From VAZQ01 sp963739385 (lineage in GTDB: Bacteria > Pseudomonadota > Alphaproteobacteria > Rhizobiales > Xanthobacteraceae), in assembly GCA_963739385.1 (NCBI GenBank), contig CAVUAI010000040.1, positions 1-64,000 on the forward strand: a stretch of DNA of 64,000 bases. The letters run 5' to 3'. Within the stretch, counting starts at the first letter, position 1. Every line of letters starts with the position of its first letter. Under the pieces are notes generated by a model. That model saw only the letters and a list, made by a program, of their open reading frames with translations, did no database searches and had not been told where the DNA came from. The position numbers were made by a program, and so were the translations under genes. Below, piece by piece: positions 57,079 through 64,000 of this stretch.

Positions 57079-57095
57079 ATGACATCCCTGTCTGA
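56967..57095 (+). CDS. Very small ORF, doubtful
   Basis: A 42-residue frame starting inside the 71-base repeat (MSASTKFVGKVMHLTLTRDE) and ending 17 bases inside the next gene. Overlap with a following gene could mean translational coupling. Nothing else supports it; the ATG belongs to a repeat, so it may be chance. Confidence 0.2.
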   Translation: MSASTKFVGKVMHLTLTRDEIVSNSQEASPRLLREANDDIPV

Positions 57096-57279
57096 TTTGT
57101 ATGAACTAAACACTAAGCAATACAGAGGGGCCGTCGATCGGATCGGCGACCCGGGTTACCGGCTGATTTTACTCCAGATGGTCCGCGCATGGCTTGACGC
57201 GGCCGCGCTGCCCGCACCGACGCAAGAGACGTCGCCAAGCACAGACGCGCCTGCGCGTTTTGAAAAACGTGCTGCCTGA
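57079..57279 (+). CDS. Small unknown protein
   Basis: A 66-residue soluble protein, MTSLSDLYELNTKQYRGAVD at the start, then GDPGYRLILLQMVRAWLDAA, which looks like an amphipathic helix. The end is polar. GAGAGAGGCC precedes the ATG. No family recognised, but amino-acid use is natural for a real gene of this genome. Confidence 0.5.
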   Translation: MTSLSDLYELNTKQYRGAVDRIGDPGYRLILLQMVRAWLDAAALPAPTQETSPSTDAPARFEKRAA

Positions 57280-57316
57280 GGCGCTCGTTAGGCTCGCTCG
57301 CTCTGATATGTCGCCG

Positions 57317-57352
57317 ACGTAGGCCGCGCACTTGTACATCGCTAGATGAGCG
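57317..57352. repeat. Right part of the 71-base repeat
   Basis: GTAGGCCGCGCACTTGTACA followed by TCGCTAGATGAGCGCG matches the right half of the copy at 56905-56975 with two or so differences. It lies directly after the stop side of the histidine-kinase remnant. Confidence 0.6.
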
Positions 57353-57384
57353 CGGCCTGATCAAAAGGTTATTTGCGTATTGCC

Positions 57385-59367
57385 CTAGCTTGGCAAGCGC
57401 ACCGTGAACACCGAGCCCTTGCTTAGCTCGCTCATCACCGTCACATCGCCGCCCATCATGCGCGCGAGCTTCCGGGTGATGGCAAGACCAAGGCCGGTGC
57501 CGCCGAAGCGTTGCGCGGTCGTGGCATCGGCCTGACTGACTTCCTCAAACAGTTTCGCCTGCTGCTCCGGGGTGATGCCGATGCCGGTGTCTGAAACGGC
57601 AAGCTCGATCCAATCGCGTCCATCGACGAGCCTTCGCGCCTTGAGCTTGACCTCGCCTTCCTTTGTGAACTTGCAGGCGTTGCTCAATAGATTGAACAGG
57701 ATTTGCCGTAATCGCATCGGGTCGACGGTCAGCGAGCCAAGGTCGTCTGGGGCCTCAGCCGTGAGACGGTTCTTGTTCTGGTCGGCAAGCTGGCGCGCGG
57801 TACCGATGACCTCGTCCATCAGCCGTGCGAGTTGCACGATCTGGGGATTGAGCTCAAGTTTTCCCGCCTCGATCTTCGACAGATCGAGGACCTGATTGAT
57901 GAGGCCAAGCAGGTGCGTCCCGGCGCGGTTCACGCGCTGCAGCGGCTCAAGCGCCTTTTCCGTGCCGAAGCGCGCTGCGTTGGTGACCATCATTTCGGTA
58001 AGCCCGATAATTGCGTTGAGCGGCGTGCGTAGCTCGTGGCTCATGCTAGAAACGAATTGTGACTTGTTCTCGCTCGCCTGTTGCAGCTGTCGGTTCTTAT
58101 CCTGAATCTCGTCGAACAGTCGGGTATTCTCGATCGCGATCGCCGCTTGGTCGGCGAAGGTGGTGACAAGCTCCATCTCCTTTTCAGTGAACGGCCTCAC
58201 CTCAGCGCGCGACAGCGTCAAGACGCCGATCGTGACGTTCTCACGCAACATTGGAACGCCGAGCACGGTGCGATAACCGCCTAACTTTTGCGCCACCATC
58301 CACTCGTATTCCACGTCGGTCTGCACGTCCGGAATATGGATCACCTTGCCTTCTAGCAAAGCCCGTCCGGTCGCTGTCCCACGCGCAGGCTCAACGGGCA
58401 AATTCTGTATGAATTTAGTAAATTCAGGCGAGTGCCCGTAAGTCTCGGCATGAAAGAACTTCCCATCCGTCTGCCGAGTAATTCCGGCATTGTTGGCGTC
58501 GCAAAGGCGGGCTGCTGATTCGACAAGCGTTTGCAGCACCGACTTAAGATCGAAAGTCGATCGGCTGATGACCTTGAGCACGTCGGCGGTCGCGGTCTGC
58601 TGCTCCAGGGCCTCCGACAGTTCGCGCGTGCGCGCCTGCACCTCGTCGAACAGCCGCACGTTCTCAATCGCAATCACCGCTTGGTCGGCGAAAGTCTCGA
58701 GCAGCGCGATCTGCTTCTCGGTAAAAGGCCTCACCTCCAAGCGATATGTCAGGATGACGCCGAACAGATCATCGGCCTTGAGCATCGGGACCGTGAGAAC
58801 GGTCCGGAACGCTTCGACATCCTTCGCCCCGAAGGAATATTCGGGGTCGGCCCGTACATCGTGAATGTGGATCGTGCGGCGCTCGAGCGCGGCACGGCCT
58901 GTTGCGCTGTCGCGGCCGGGCCTGATCGGATGGTCCGCCATCCATTTCCTGAATTCCGCAGGTGTGGCGTAGTCCGCCACCATTCGGAGGACCTCGCCGT
59001 CGAAGCGGTAGATAAAAGCGAGCCGAGCCTCGCAAAGGCGCACCGCACTCTCGGCTATGGTCTCAAATACCGGCTGCAGATCGAAGGCCGAGCGGCTGAT
59101 CACTTCGAGCAAGTTGGCGGTGGCGGTCTGCTGCTGCAACGATTCGGCGAGGTCGTCAGTGCGCTGGCGCAGCTCATTGAGCAGCCGCGTGTTCTCGATG
59201 GCGATGACGGCCTGCTTGGCGAAGAAGTAGACCTGTGGACCGAGCTGGCCGCCAAGCTGTCGGTAACCCGTTTCCTTCCGGAAGCGATTGGGACGTATCA
59301 CGAGTACGTGACGCACCGAATGCAGATGGCAGCCGAAGACGGGCGCCGGATGTCTGCGGAGTGTCAA
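57385..59367 (-). pseudogene. Hybrid-free sensor histidine kinase (GAF-GAF-HisKA-HATPase), 5'-truncated
   Basis: A cytoplasmic GAF-type sensor kinase lacking its true start. It reads FAKQAVIAIENTRLLN (the tail of a first GAF domain, near 59222), GAF 2 (about residues 83-235), GAF 3 (260-410), H-box SSMSHELRTPLNAIIGL (HisKA, 430-500), N-box ILFNLLSNACKFT, VSDTGIGI and GGTGLGLAITRKLARMMGG (HATPase, to 660). The end of each GAF repeats ADQAVIAIEN. Upstream of 59228 the frame continues for about 46 codons with no family likeness, where opposite-strand phasin-like sequence begins. So the gene is cut in mid-GAF. No response regulator is nearby. Confidence 0.78.
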
Positions 59368-59370
59368 AAG
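59230..59370 (+). pseudogene. Phasin-like gene fragment
   Basis: On the plus strand this reads DLWTELAAKLSVTRFLPEAI, then GTYHEYVTHRMQMAAEDGRR and MSAECQK. A Trp-Thr-Glu helix, an Ala-rich middle and RMQMAAEDGRR resemble the C-terminal helices of phasins, proteins that coat polyhydroxybutyrate granules. There is no start and no intact N-terminal half. It abuts the truncated kinase exactly at 59228-59230, so the two fragments meet at a recombination point. The phasin link is by pattern and moderate at best. Confidence 0.35.
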
Positions 59371-59510
59371 AGCAACGGTTCTCCCGGCCGCTGCCCAACG
59401 GGTGGCCGACCGGCAGTACCTGAACGAATCCGTCGTCTTGCAGATCAGCCGCCGTAAAGTTGCATTTGTGCACTGACCTCGAGCCGATCCGTGCGCAACA
59501 GGAGACTCTC

Positions 59511-59699
59511 ATGGAGCGGGCGCGCGAAAACGAAGCAAAGTCCATCGATCGAAGATCATCCCGGGAGTGGGAGGAACTGATCCGCAAGCTGCGCTGGATT
59601 GGCCTGGATGACGAGGCGCGCCGCCTGGAACTCGCCATAAGCACTCTGCCTCCGGAGGAAAGAGGCAGCGTGCCGGTCGGGCCGTTCAGCACCGACTAG
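59511..59699 (+). CDS. Small unknown protein
   Basis: A 62-residue soluble, charged protein: MERARENEAKSIDRRSSREW, then ELIRKLRWIGLDDEARRLEL, a clear amphipathic helix pair, and VPVGPFSTD at the end. The ATG at 59511 has AGGAGA six bases before it, which decides it over the upstream in-frame start at 59460. It is of a type seen often in Bradyrhizobium relatives, but no function is known to me. Confidence 0.65.
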   Translation: MERARENEAKSIDRRSSREWEELIRKLRWIGLDDEARRLELAISTLPPEERGSVPVGPFSTD

Positions 59700-59846
59700 A
59701 GCGAGTCATTGCGGCTTCAAGTCCTCGCTGATTCAGTCCCGTTGCTGCCGACGTGCCGATTGGTTGCCGGACCGCGTTCCTGAGCAGGGTGTCAGGGCCG
59801 GCCACACCGCAGCGTCCACCTAAAGCGCGAGAACAAGAGGGGTGCG

Positions 59847-60416
59847 ATGATCCCGGCTGCAAGAGCTAAACTGCTCGAGGGCAAGAGAGGCCTCGTCGTC
59901 GGCATCGCCAACGATCAGTCGATCGCCTGGGGGTGTGCCAAGGCGTTCCGCGCGTTCGGCGCCGAGCTCGCCGTGACCTATCTCAACGACAAGGCCAGGA
60001 AATACGTCGAGCCGCTCGCCCGCGAGCTTGAAGCCCCGATCGTGATGCCGCTCGACGTGAGCAGGCCGGGTCAGATGGAGGCGGTGTTCGAACGCATCGC
60101 CAAGGACTGGGGCAGGCTCGACTTCGTCGTACACTCCATCGCGTTCTCCCCCAAGGAAGCGCTGCAGGGGCGGGTCGTCGACGTTTCGCGCGAGGGCTTT
60201 CTGACCACCATGGATGTGTCGTGCTGGACGTTCATACGCATGGCGCATCTGGCGGAGCCGCTGATGCGCAAGGGCGGCACGCTGTTCACCATGACCTATT
60301 ACGGCAGCCAGATGGTGGTGAAGAACTACAACATCATGGGCGTCGCCAAGGCTGCGCTCGAGAGCGCGGTGCGCTACCTCGCCGCCGGCGGCAGGCGATC
60401 TAAGAAGGTCAATTGA
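59847..60416 (+). pseudogene. fabI: Enoyl-ACP reductase (FabI), 3'-truncated
   Basis: An SDR-type enoyl-acyl-carrier-protein reductase of fatty-acid synthesis. The start and most of the fold are right: GKRGLVVGIANDQSIAWGCA, DFVVHSIAFSPKEALQGRVV and NYNIMGVAKAALESAV (Tyr and Lys of the active site). The frame ends after RYLAA with nine unrelated residues (GGRRSKKVN), at 189 instead of about 270 residues. The family normally continues with ELGPKGIRV, and that part is nowhere in the window. It cannot be a single-base error, because the following DNA has no FabI-like frame. Probably non-functional; a full fabI elsewhere would be needed for viability. Confidence 0.85.
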
Positions 60417-60503
60417 TCGTGCGGCGGGGCGGCAAGGGGTTGGGTAGCTCGGTGACCTCGTCGTCGCGCTCGCGCTCGTTGGCGCCCCAGCGCTCTTGGC
60501 GAC

Positions 60504-60770
60504 TCAATTCAGTTTCGGTGGTTCATCTTTTTTGTGCTCAGAGAGAGGCAGCGGCAGAGCGTCAATACGCGCCTGGAGGCTCGCAAAGCCCGCGTCCGTT
60601 TGCGCCTGCAAATCAGCGAATAACTGCCGATTACAGATTTCAACTTTGGTGAGGACTTCATCAACTCGCGCAAGCAGTCCCCCGACAACCTCCATCACCT
60701 CGGCGACCTCACTCCGCAACTGCTCTATATCCCGCTCGCAGTTTTCACAGCGACTTTCGAGATCGCTCAT
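60504..60770 (-). CDS. Small coiled-coil protein
   Basis: An 88-residue protein likely to be mostly one coiled coil (about 5-75), with Cys8 and Cys11 at its start (CENC) and a Lys/Glu/Pro tail. Heptad-like spacing of Leu and Val is seen in IEQLRSEVAEVMEVVGGLLA. It starts 12 bases after the stop of the collagen-like gene upstream, so they are probably one unit. Function unknown. Confidence 0.5.
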   Translation of the reverse strand: MSDLESRCENCERDIEQLRSEVAEVMEVVGGLLARVDEVLTKVEICNRQLFADLQAQTDAGFASLQARIDALPLPLSEHKKDEPPKLN

Positions 60771-60782
60771 GGGCCCACCGAG

Positions 60783-61001
60783 CTATCCTACTTCGTGCAA
60801 GAACTGCTCAAACAGCCCGCGCAAGTTCAGCGGCGGACTACTGGTGCCGTCGCTCATCACCGGCGTCACGGTGTAGGCTGCGCGGTCGAGGTCCCAACGG
60901 ACAACCGTCGCGGTGTCTTTTCCCGGCGGACCGGCGACGCCAGCAGGACCCCGATCGCCCTGCGGCCCTCTTTCGCCCGCATCGCCGCGCTTGCGCTGCA
61001 A
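60783..61001 (-). CDS. Short collagen-like protein
   Basis: A 72-residue frame with seven or so Gly-X-Y triplets (GDAGERGPQGDRGPAGVAGP) followed by a short domain with VRWDLDRAAYTVTPVMSDG. Collagen-like triplets usually occur in surface or phage tail proteins and trimerise. The start is a TTG at 61001; the frame stays open upstream to a stop, so the true start may differ or the gene may be cut. Triplets are certain, the rest is inference. Confidence 0.5.
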   Translation of the reverse strand: MQRKRGDAGERGPQGDRGPAGVAGPPGKDTATVVRWDLDRAAYTVTPVMSDGTSSPPLNLRGLFEQFLHEVG

Positions 61002-61377
61002 TTTGGTTACCCCCAGCGTCGTCGACTTCCGGTTATGGCACTTCTCACGATGCGGTCAATTAACCCCCATCACCAGCGCGCTTGGAATCCTGCCATGACA
61101 TGTCAGGGATGTAGGCCGAACTTGAGAATCAACATCAGCAGCTCGCCCGCGCCGGTAGGTGATCGAATAGATTGACACGTTGCACGGCGACTTTTGCATC
61201 GATGCAATCGAGCATCGGCGCTGGTTATGTGTCATCAACAGCGGGCTCAAAAAGTGCTGCAGAGAAACCACAGCTATCAAAATTCGGCGCGGCCCAGCCC
61301 GAAACGCTTTGACTCCAATCTTCAGGCAACGAAAGGCTTGCTCGAAGTGCGAATGCGTTCAGCCGGGGGGCAGCGAA
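61002..61377. other. Intergenic region before the autotransporter
   Basis: A 376-base stretch holding the partial 71-base repeat (61076-61118). It probably carries the promoter of the autotransporter gene; no clear sigma-70 pair is seen. An in-frame extension of the autotransporter back to 61180 has no signal-peptide character and I reject it. Confidence 0.4.
61076..61118. repeat. Left part of the 71-base repeat
   Basis: GCGCGCTTGGAATCCT followed by CATGACATGTCAGGGATG and TAGGCCG matches the left half of the copy at 56905-56975 with few differences. It lies on the far side of the broken fabI and the two minus-strand small genes. Confidence 0.6.
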
Positions 61378-63978
61378 ATGCGCACACATTTGCTGACGAC
61401 CACTGCGGTGATGGCGTTGCTCGCGGCGATGCCGGCTCAGGCGCAGGATGCGAACTGGCGGCTCACTCCCGTCTCGGGAGATTTCAACACCGCCGGCAAC
61501 TGGAGCCCTGCCGCGGTGCCGACCGGGACCGGTACCGCGTTCTTCGGGTTGTCCACGATCACCAACCTGACGTTCAACTCGGGTGCCGCAAACAGCGTCG
61601 GCGGATTTCTCTTCAACAATGCCTTTGCGTCGGACTATTCGTTCAGTCTTGCTCCCTTGAGCAGCCTGACATTTACCGGCGCAGGCATCTCCAACTTTGC
61701 TGGGAACGGCGTGCAAATTACCGCTTTGCCCCTAAGCAATTTGGTGTTCACTAACAACAGCACAGCGGGCACTGCCGCCACCACAATCACCAACAGCGGC
61801 ACCGTGACTTTTGCTGGCACCAGCTCGGCGGGCGACGCTACGATCGCGAACAACTTTAGGTTATTTTTCACGAACACAAGCACGGCTGGCAACGCCACCA
61901 TCACCACGAATGCTCTGACGCAGTTTTCGGACAACAGCACCGGCGGCAACGCGCAATTGATCACCAACGCTGGGGCGTCCGTCATTTTTGAGTTCACGGC
62001 GGGGCCGAATGGCGACAATCAGATCACAGCCGGATCGATCGCGGGCGCCGGCAATTACATACTTCCCGGCAAAACACTGACAGTTGGCAGCAACGATCTA
62101 TCGACCAACGTCAGCGGTGTGATCATCGGCGCCGGCGGCTCGCTGGTCAAGACCGGCACCGGGGTGATGACCCTCTCGGGCGTCAACACGTATACCGGGC
62201 CGACAACGGTGAATGCCGGCGCGCTGATCGTCGACGGCTCGATCGCGCCATCCAGCCTGACGACGGTGAACAGCGGCGCCGCACTTTCTGGCAGCGGCAC
62301 CGTGGGCTCGACCGTCGTCAACAGCGGTGGCTTCCTTGTCCCTGGTCCGGTGGGAACGCCCGGCACAATGACCGTCGCGGGCAATCTCGCGTTCCAGTCC
62401 GGTGCGCTGTACATCGTGCAGGTCAATCCTGCGGCGGCCGCTACGACAAACGTGACCGGCATTGCCTCCCTTGCGGGGACGGTGGGAGCCGTCTTCTTGC
62501 CGGGTAGCTATCTCTCAAGCAGCTACACCATTTTGACAGCCGCCGGCGGGGTCGCCGGGACGTTTAACGCACTTGCCACCGCTGGCTTGCCGGCCGGCTT
62601 CCAAACCAGCCTGAGCTACACCGGCAATACCGCAGTGCTCAACCTGAGGGCACAGCTCGTTCCCGAGCCTGGGCGGCCTACGGCGCCGATTCCGCCCGTA
62701 CCGGGGCTGGCGCCTTTGCCGGGACAGCCGTCTGCGCCGGGGCTGCCGCCTTTGCCGGGACAGCAGTCTGGGCCACCGCTGCCGACTTTCACCGTCAACC
62801 AGCTCAACGTCGGCCATGCGATCGACAACTTCTTCAACAACGGCGGCGCGCTGCCGCCGGCATTCGTTCCGCTCTTTGGCCTCACCGGTAACAATCTCAC
62901 CAATGCCCTGGACCAACTCTCAGGCGAGGCCGCCACTGGCGCGCAGCGGGTCGGCTTCCAGCTCGGGGACCAGTTTCTCAACCTCATGCTCGATCCCTTC
63001 GTCGATGGGCGCAGTGGCGTGGGTGGGGCAGATCACCCGGCGCTTGGGTTTGCCCCCGAGCGGGACAGCACCCCACCTGACATCGCGCTGGCCTATGCCT
63101 CGGTGTTGAAAGGACCGCGAGCGCCGGTGCCGGTCTATGAGCCGCGCTGGACGGTGTGGGGTGGCGCTTATGGCGGCAGCAACCGTACCACCGGCGACGT
63201 CGCCGTGATCGGCAGCCATGACTTATCCGCGCGCACAGTCGGCTTCGCCGGCGGTTTCGATTATCGCCTCACGCCCGATACCGTGGTGGGTCTCGCGTTT
63301 GCCGGCGGCGGCACTGACTGGAGCCTGTCCCAAGGGCTTGGCGGAGGCAAAAGCGATGCCTTCCAGGCCGGCGTCTACGGCGCCACCAAATACGGCCCGG
63401 CTTATCTCGCCGCAGCCTTCGCCTTTGCGAATCACTGGATGTCGACCGACCGCTCCGCCGTCGGCGATCACCTGACCGCCAACTTCGACGCGCAGAGCTA
63501 CGGCGGGCGGCTGGAAGGCGGCTATCGTTTCGCTACGCCCTACCTTGGGATCACGCCCTACGCTGCGATCCAGGCGCAGAATTTTCACACGCCGGGCTAC
63601 ACCGAGACGGGGTTGATCCCCAACGGCTTTGCGCTCACGTTGAATGGCCGTGACGCGACCGACACCAGAAGCGAGTTGGGCGCCCGCTTCGACCGGGTGC
63701 TGGCGGTCTACTCCAACGCGGTGCTGGCCCTGCGAGGGCGGGTCGCATGGGCGCACGATTGGGTCAGCGACCCGACGCTGACGCCGCTGTTCCAGGCGCT
63801 TCCCGGCGCGACCTTCATCGTCAACGGCGCGTTCCCAGCGAAGGATGCGGCGCTCGCATCGGCAGGCGGAGAGCTTCGCCTCGCCAATGGGGTCACGCTG
63901 CTCGCCAAGTTCGACGGCGAGTTCGCCTCGCACTCGACCACCTACGCCGGCACGGGGACGTTCCGGTATCGGTGGTAA
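61378..63978 (+). CDS. Autotransporter (type Va secretion), beta-helix passenger
   Basis: An 866-residue outer-membrane protein. A signal peptide (1-23, cut after PAQA) is followed by a passenger: five or so coils of about 20 residues with the pattern STAGNATITTN (about 121-214), then one classic autotransporter beta-strand repeat, LVKTGTGVMTLSGVNTYTGP (about 245-264). A Pro-rich linker (428-471) with a 36-base tandem repeat leads to the beta-barrel (about 588-866). The barrel ends in FRYRW, a Trp-terminal signal for the Bam complex. Such proteins act in adhesion or as surface enzymes; no catalytic motif is seen here. Start at the ATG 61378 after GGGGGGCAGCG. Confidence 0.9.
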   Translation: MRTHLLTTTAVMALLAAMPAQAQDANWRLTPVSGDFNTAGNWSPAAVPTGTGTAFFGLSTITNLTFNSGAANSVGGFLFNNAFASDYSFSLAPLSSLTFTGAGISNFAGNGVQITALPLSNLVFTNNSTAGTAATTITNSGTVTFAGTSSAGDATIANNFRLFFTNTSTAGNATITTNALTQFSDNSTGGNAQLITNAGASVIFEFTAGPNGDNQITAGSIAGAGNYILPGKTLTVGSNDLSTNVSGVIIGAGGSLVKTGTGVMTLSGVNTYTGPTTVNAGALIVDGSIAPSSLTTVNSGAALSGSGTVGSTVVNSGGFLVPGPVGTPGTMTVAGNLAFQSGALYIVQVNPAAAATTNVTGIASLAGTVGAVFLPGSYLSSSYTILTAAGGVAGTFNALATAGLPAGFQTSLSYTGNTAVLNLRAQLVPEPGRPTAPIPPVPGLAPLPGQPSAPGLPPLPGQQSGPPLPTFTVNQLNVGHAIDNFFNNGGALPPAFVPLFGLTGNNLTNALDQLSGEAATGAQRVGFQLGDQFLNLMLDPFVDGRSGVGGADHPALGFAPERDSTPPDIALAYASVLKGPRAPVPVYEPRWTVWGGAYGGSNRTTGDVAVIGSHDLSARTVGFAGGFDYRLTPDTVVGLAFAGGGTDWSLSQGLGGGKSDAFQAGVYGATKYGPAYLAAAFAFANHWMSTDRSAVGDHLTANFDAQSYGGRLEGGYRFATPYLGITPYAAIQAQNFHTPGYTETGLIPNGFALTLNGRDATDTRSELGARFDRVLAVYSNAVLALRGRVAWAHDWVSDPTLTPLFQALPGATFIVNGAFPAKDAALASAGGELRLANGVTLLAKFDGEFASHSTTYAGTGTFRYRW
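62701..62772 (+). repeat. Two 36-base tandem copies in the autotransporter linker
   Basis: CCGGGGCTGGCGCCTTTGCC, then GGGACAGCCGTCTGCG (62701-62736), is followed at once by a near copy (62737-62772). They code for PGLAPLPGQPSA and PGLPPLPGQQSG. In-frame length change between strains by slippage is likely. Confidence 0.75.
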
Positions 63979-64000
63979 GCAGCGGATGAACAACTCTCAT

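Noticed and set aside
61180..61377. A longer N-terminus for the autotransporter
   Set aside because: The extra 66 residues have no signal-peptide character, while the ATG at 61378 begins a textbook signal peptide after a purine-rich ribosome site.

Overview
The window is GC-rich and reads as a member of the Hyphomicrobiales (Rhizobiales), closest in style to the Bradyrhizobium/Xanthobacteraceae group. Three things point there: the block proA-nadD-rsfS-rlmH-envC-ctpA-rppH, which is typical of that order; dispersed palindromic repeats of types common in those genomes; and an abundance of orphan solute-binding proteins (TctC/Bug, DctP and ABC types). This is inference from gene content, since no rRNA or tRNA gene is visible.

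Layout. 0.3-7 kb: an M15-like peptidase, an MFS transporter (both frameshifted), an orphan DctP-type binding protein, a CAP-domain lipoprotein and an L-lactate permease. 7.1-12.2 kb: a minus-strand ABC importer (fused permease, ATPase, alpha/beta hydrolase, binding protein). 12.3-15.9 kb: a YfhO-like membrane protein and a NodB-family deacetylase. 16.1-25.2 kb: a complete tripartite RND efflux operon (outer-membrane lipoprotein, adaptor, two RND pumps of MdtB/MdtC type). 25.4-31.2 kb: a minus-strand operon of an EutA-like protein with His-rich ends, an ABC permease, an ATPase and a two-domain cupin. 31.4-43 kb: an accessory catabolic island with two ThDP-dependent decarboxylase-like enzymes, three TctC proteins, a UbiD-type decarboxylase, a class II aldolase and two small cupins. 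43.1-48.4 kb: two ModA-like binding proteins, an unknown protein and three oxidoreductases. 48.5-55.1 kb: conserved housekeeping block. 55.1-61.4 kb: a degraded region with small genes, repeats and broken genes (histidine kinase, phasin-like fragment, fabI). 61.4-64 kb: an autotransporter.

How the parts may work together. The 25-43 kb genes look like one or two uptake-and-breakdown modules for unidentified organic acids: periplasmic TctC proteins and ABC importers bring substrates in, and ThDP enzymes, UbiD, aldolase and cupins would decarboxylate or cleave them. EutA is known only as a chaperone for B12-dependent ethanolamine ammonia-lyase, yet no eutBC is present, so its partner is unknown. 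No dedicated transcription regulator was recognised anywhere in the window.

Sequence quality matters here. Six genes each carry one net +1 frameshift. In three of them the break is at GAACTC, and removing one A restores both the frame and a GACTC site, the GANTC target of the alphaproteobacterial methylase CcrM. That pattern suggests assembly or base-calling errors at methylated sites rather than true gene decay. The damage at 57-61 kb is different in kind (truncations and gene fusions beside a repeated 71-base element) and looks like real rearrangement.
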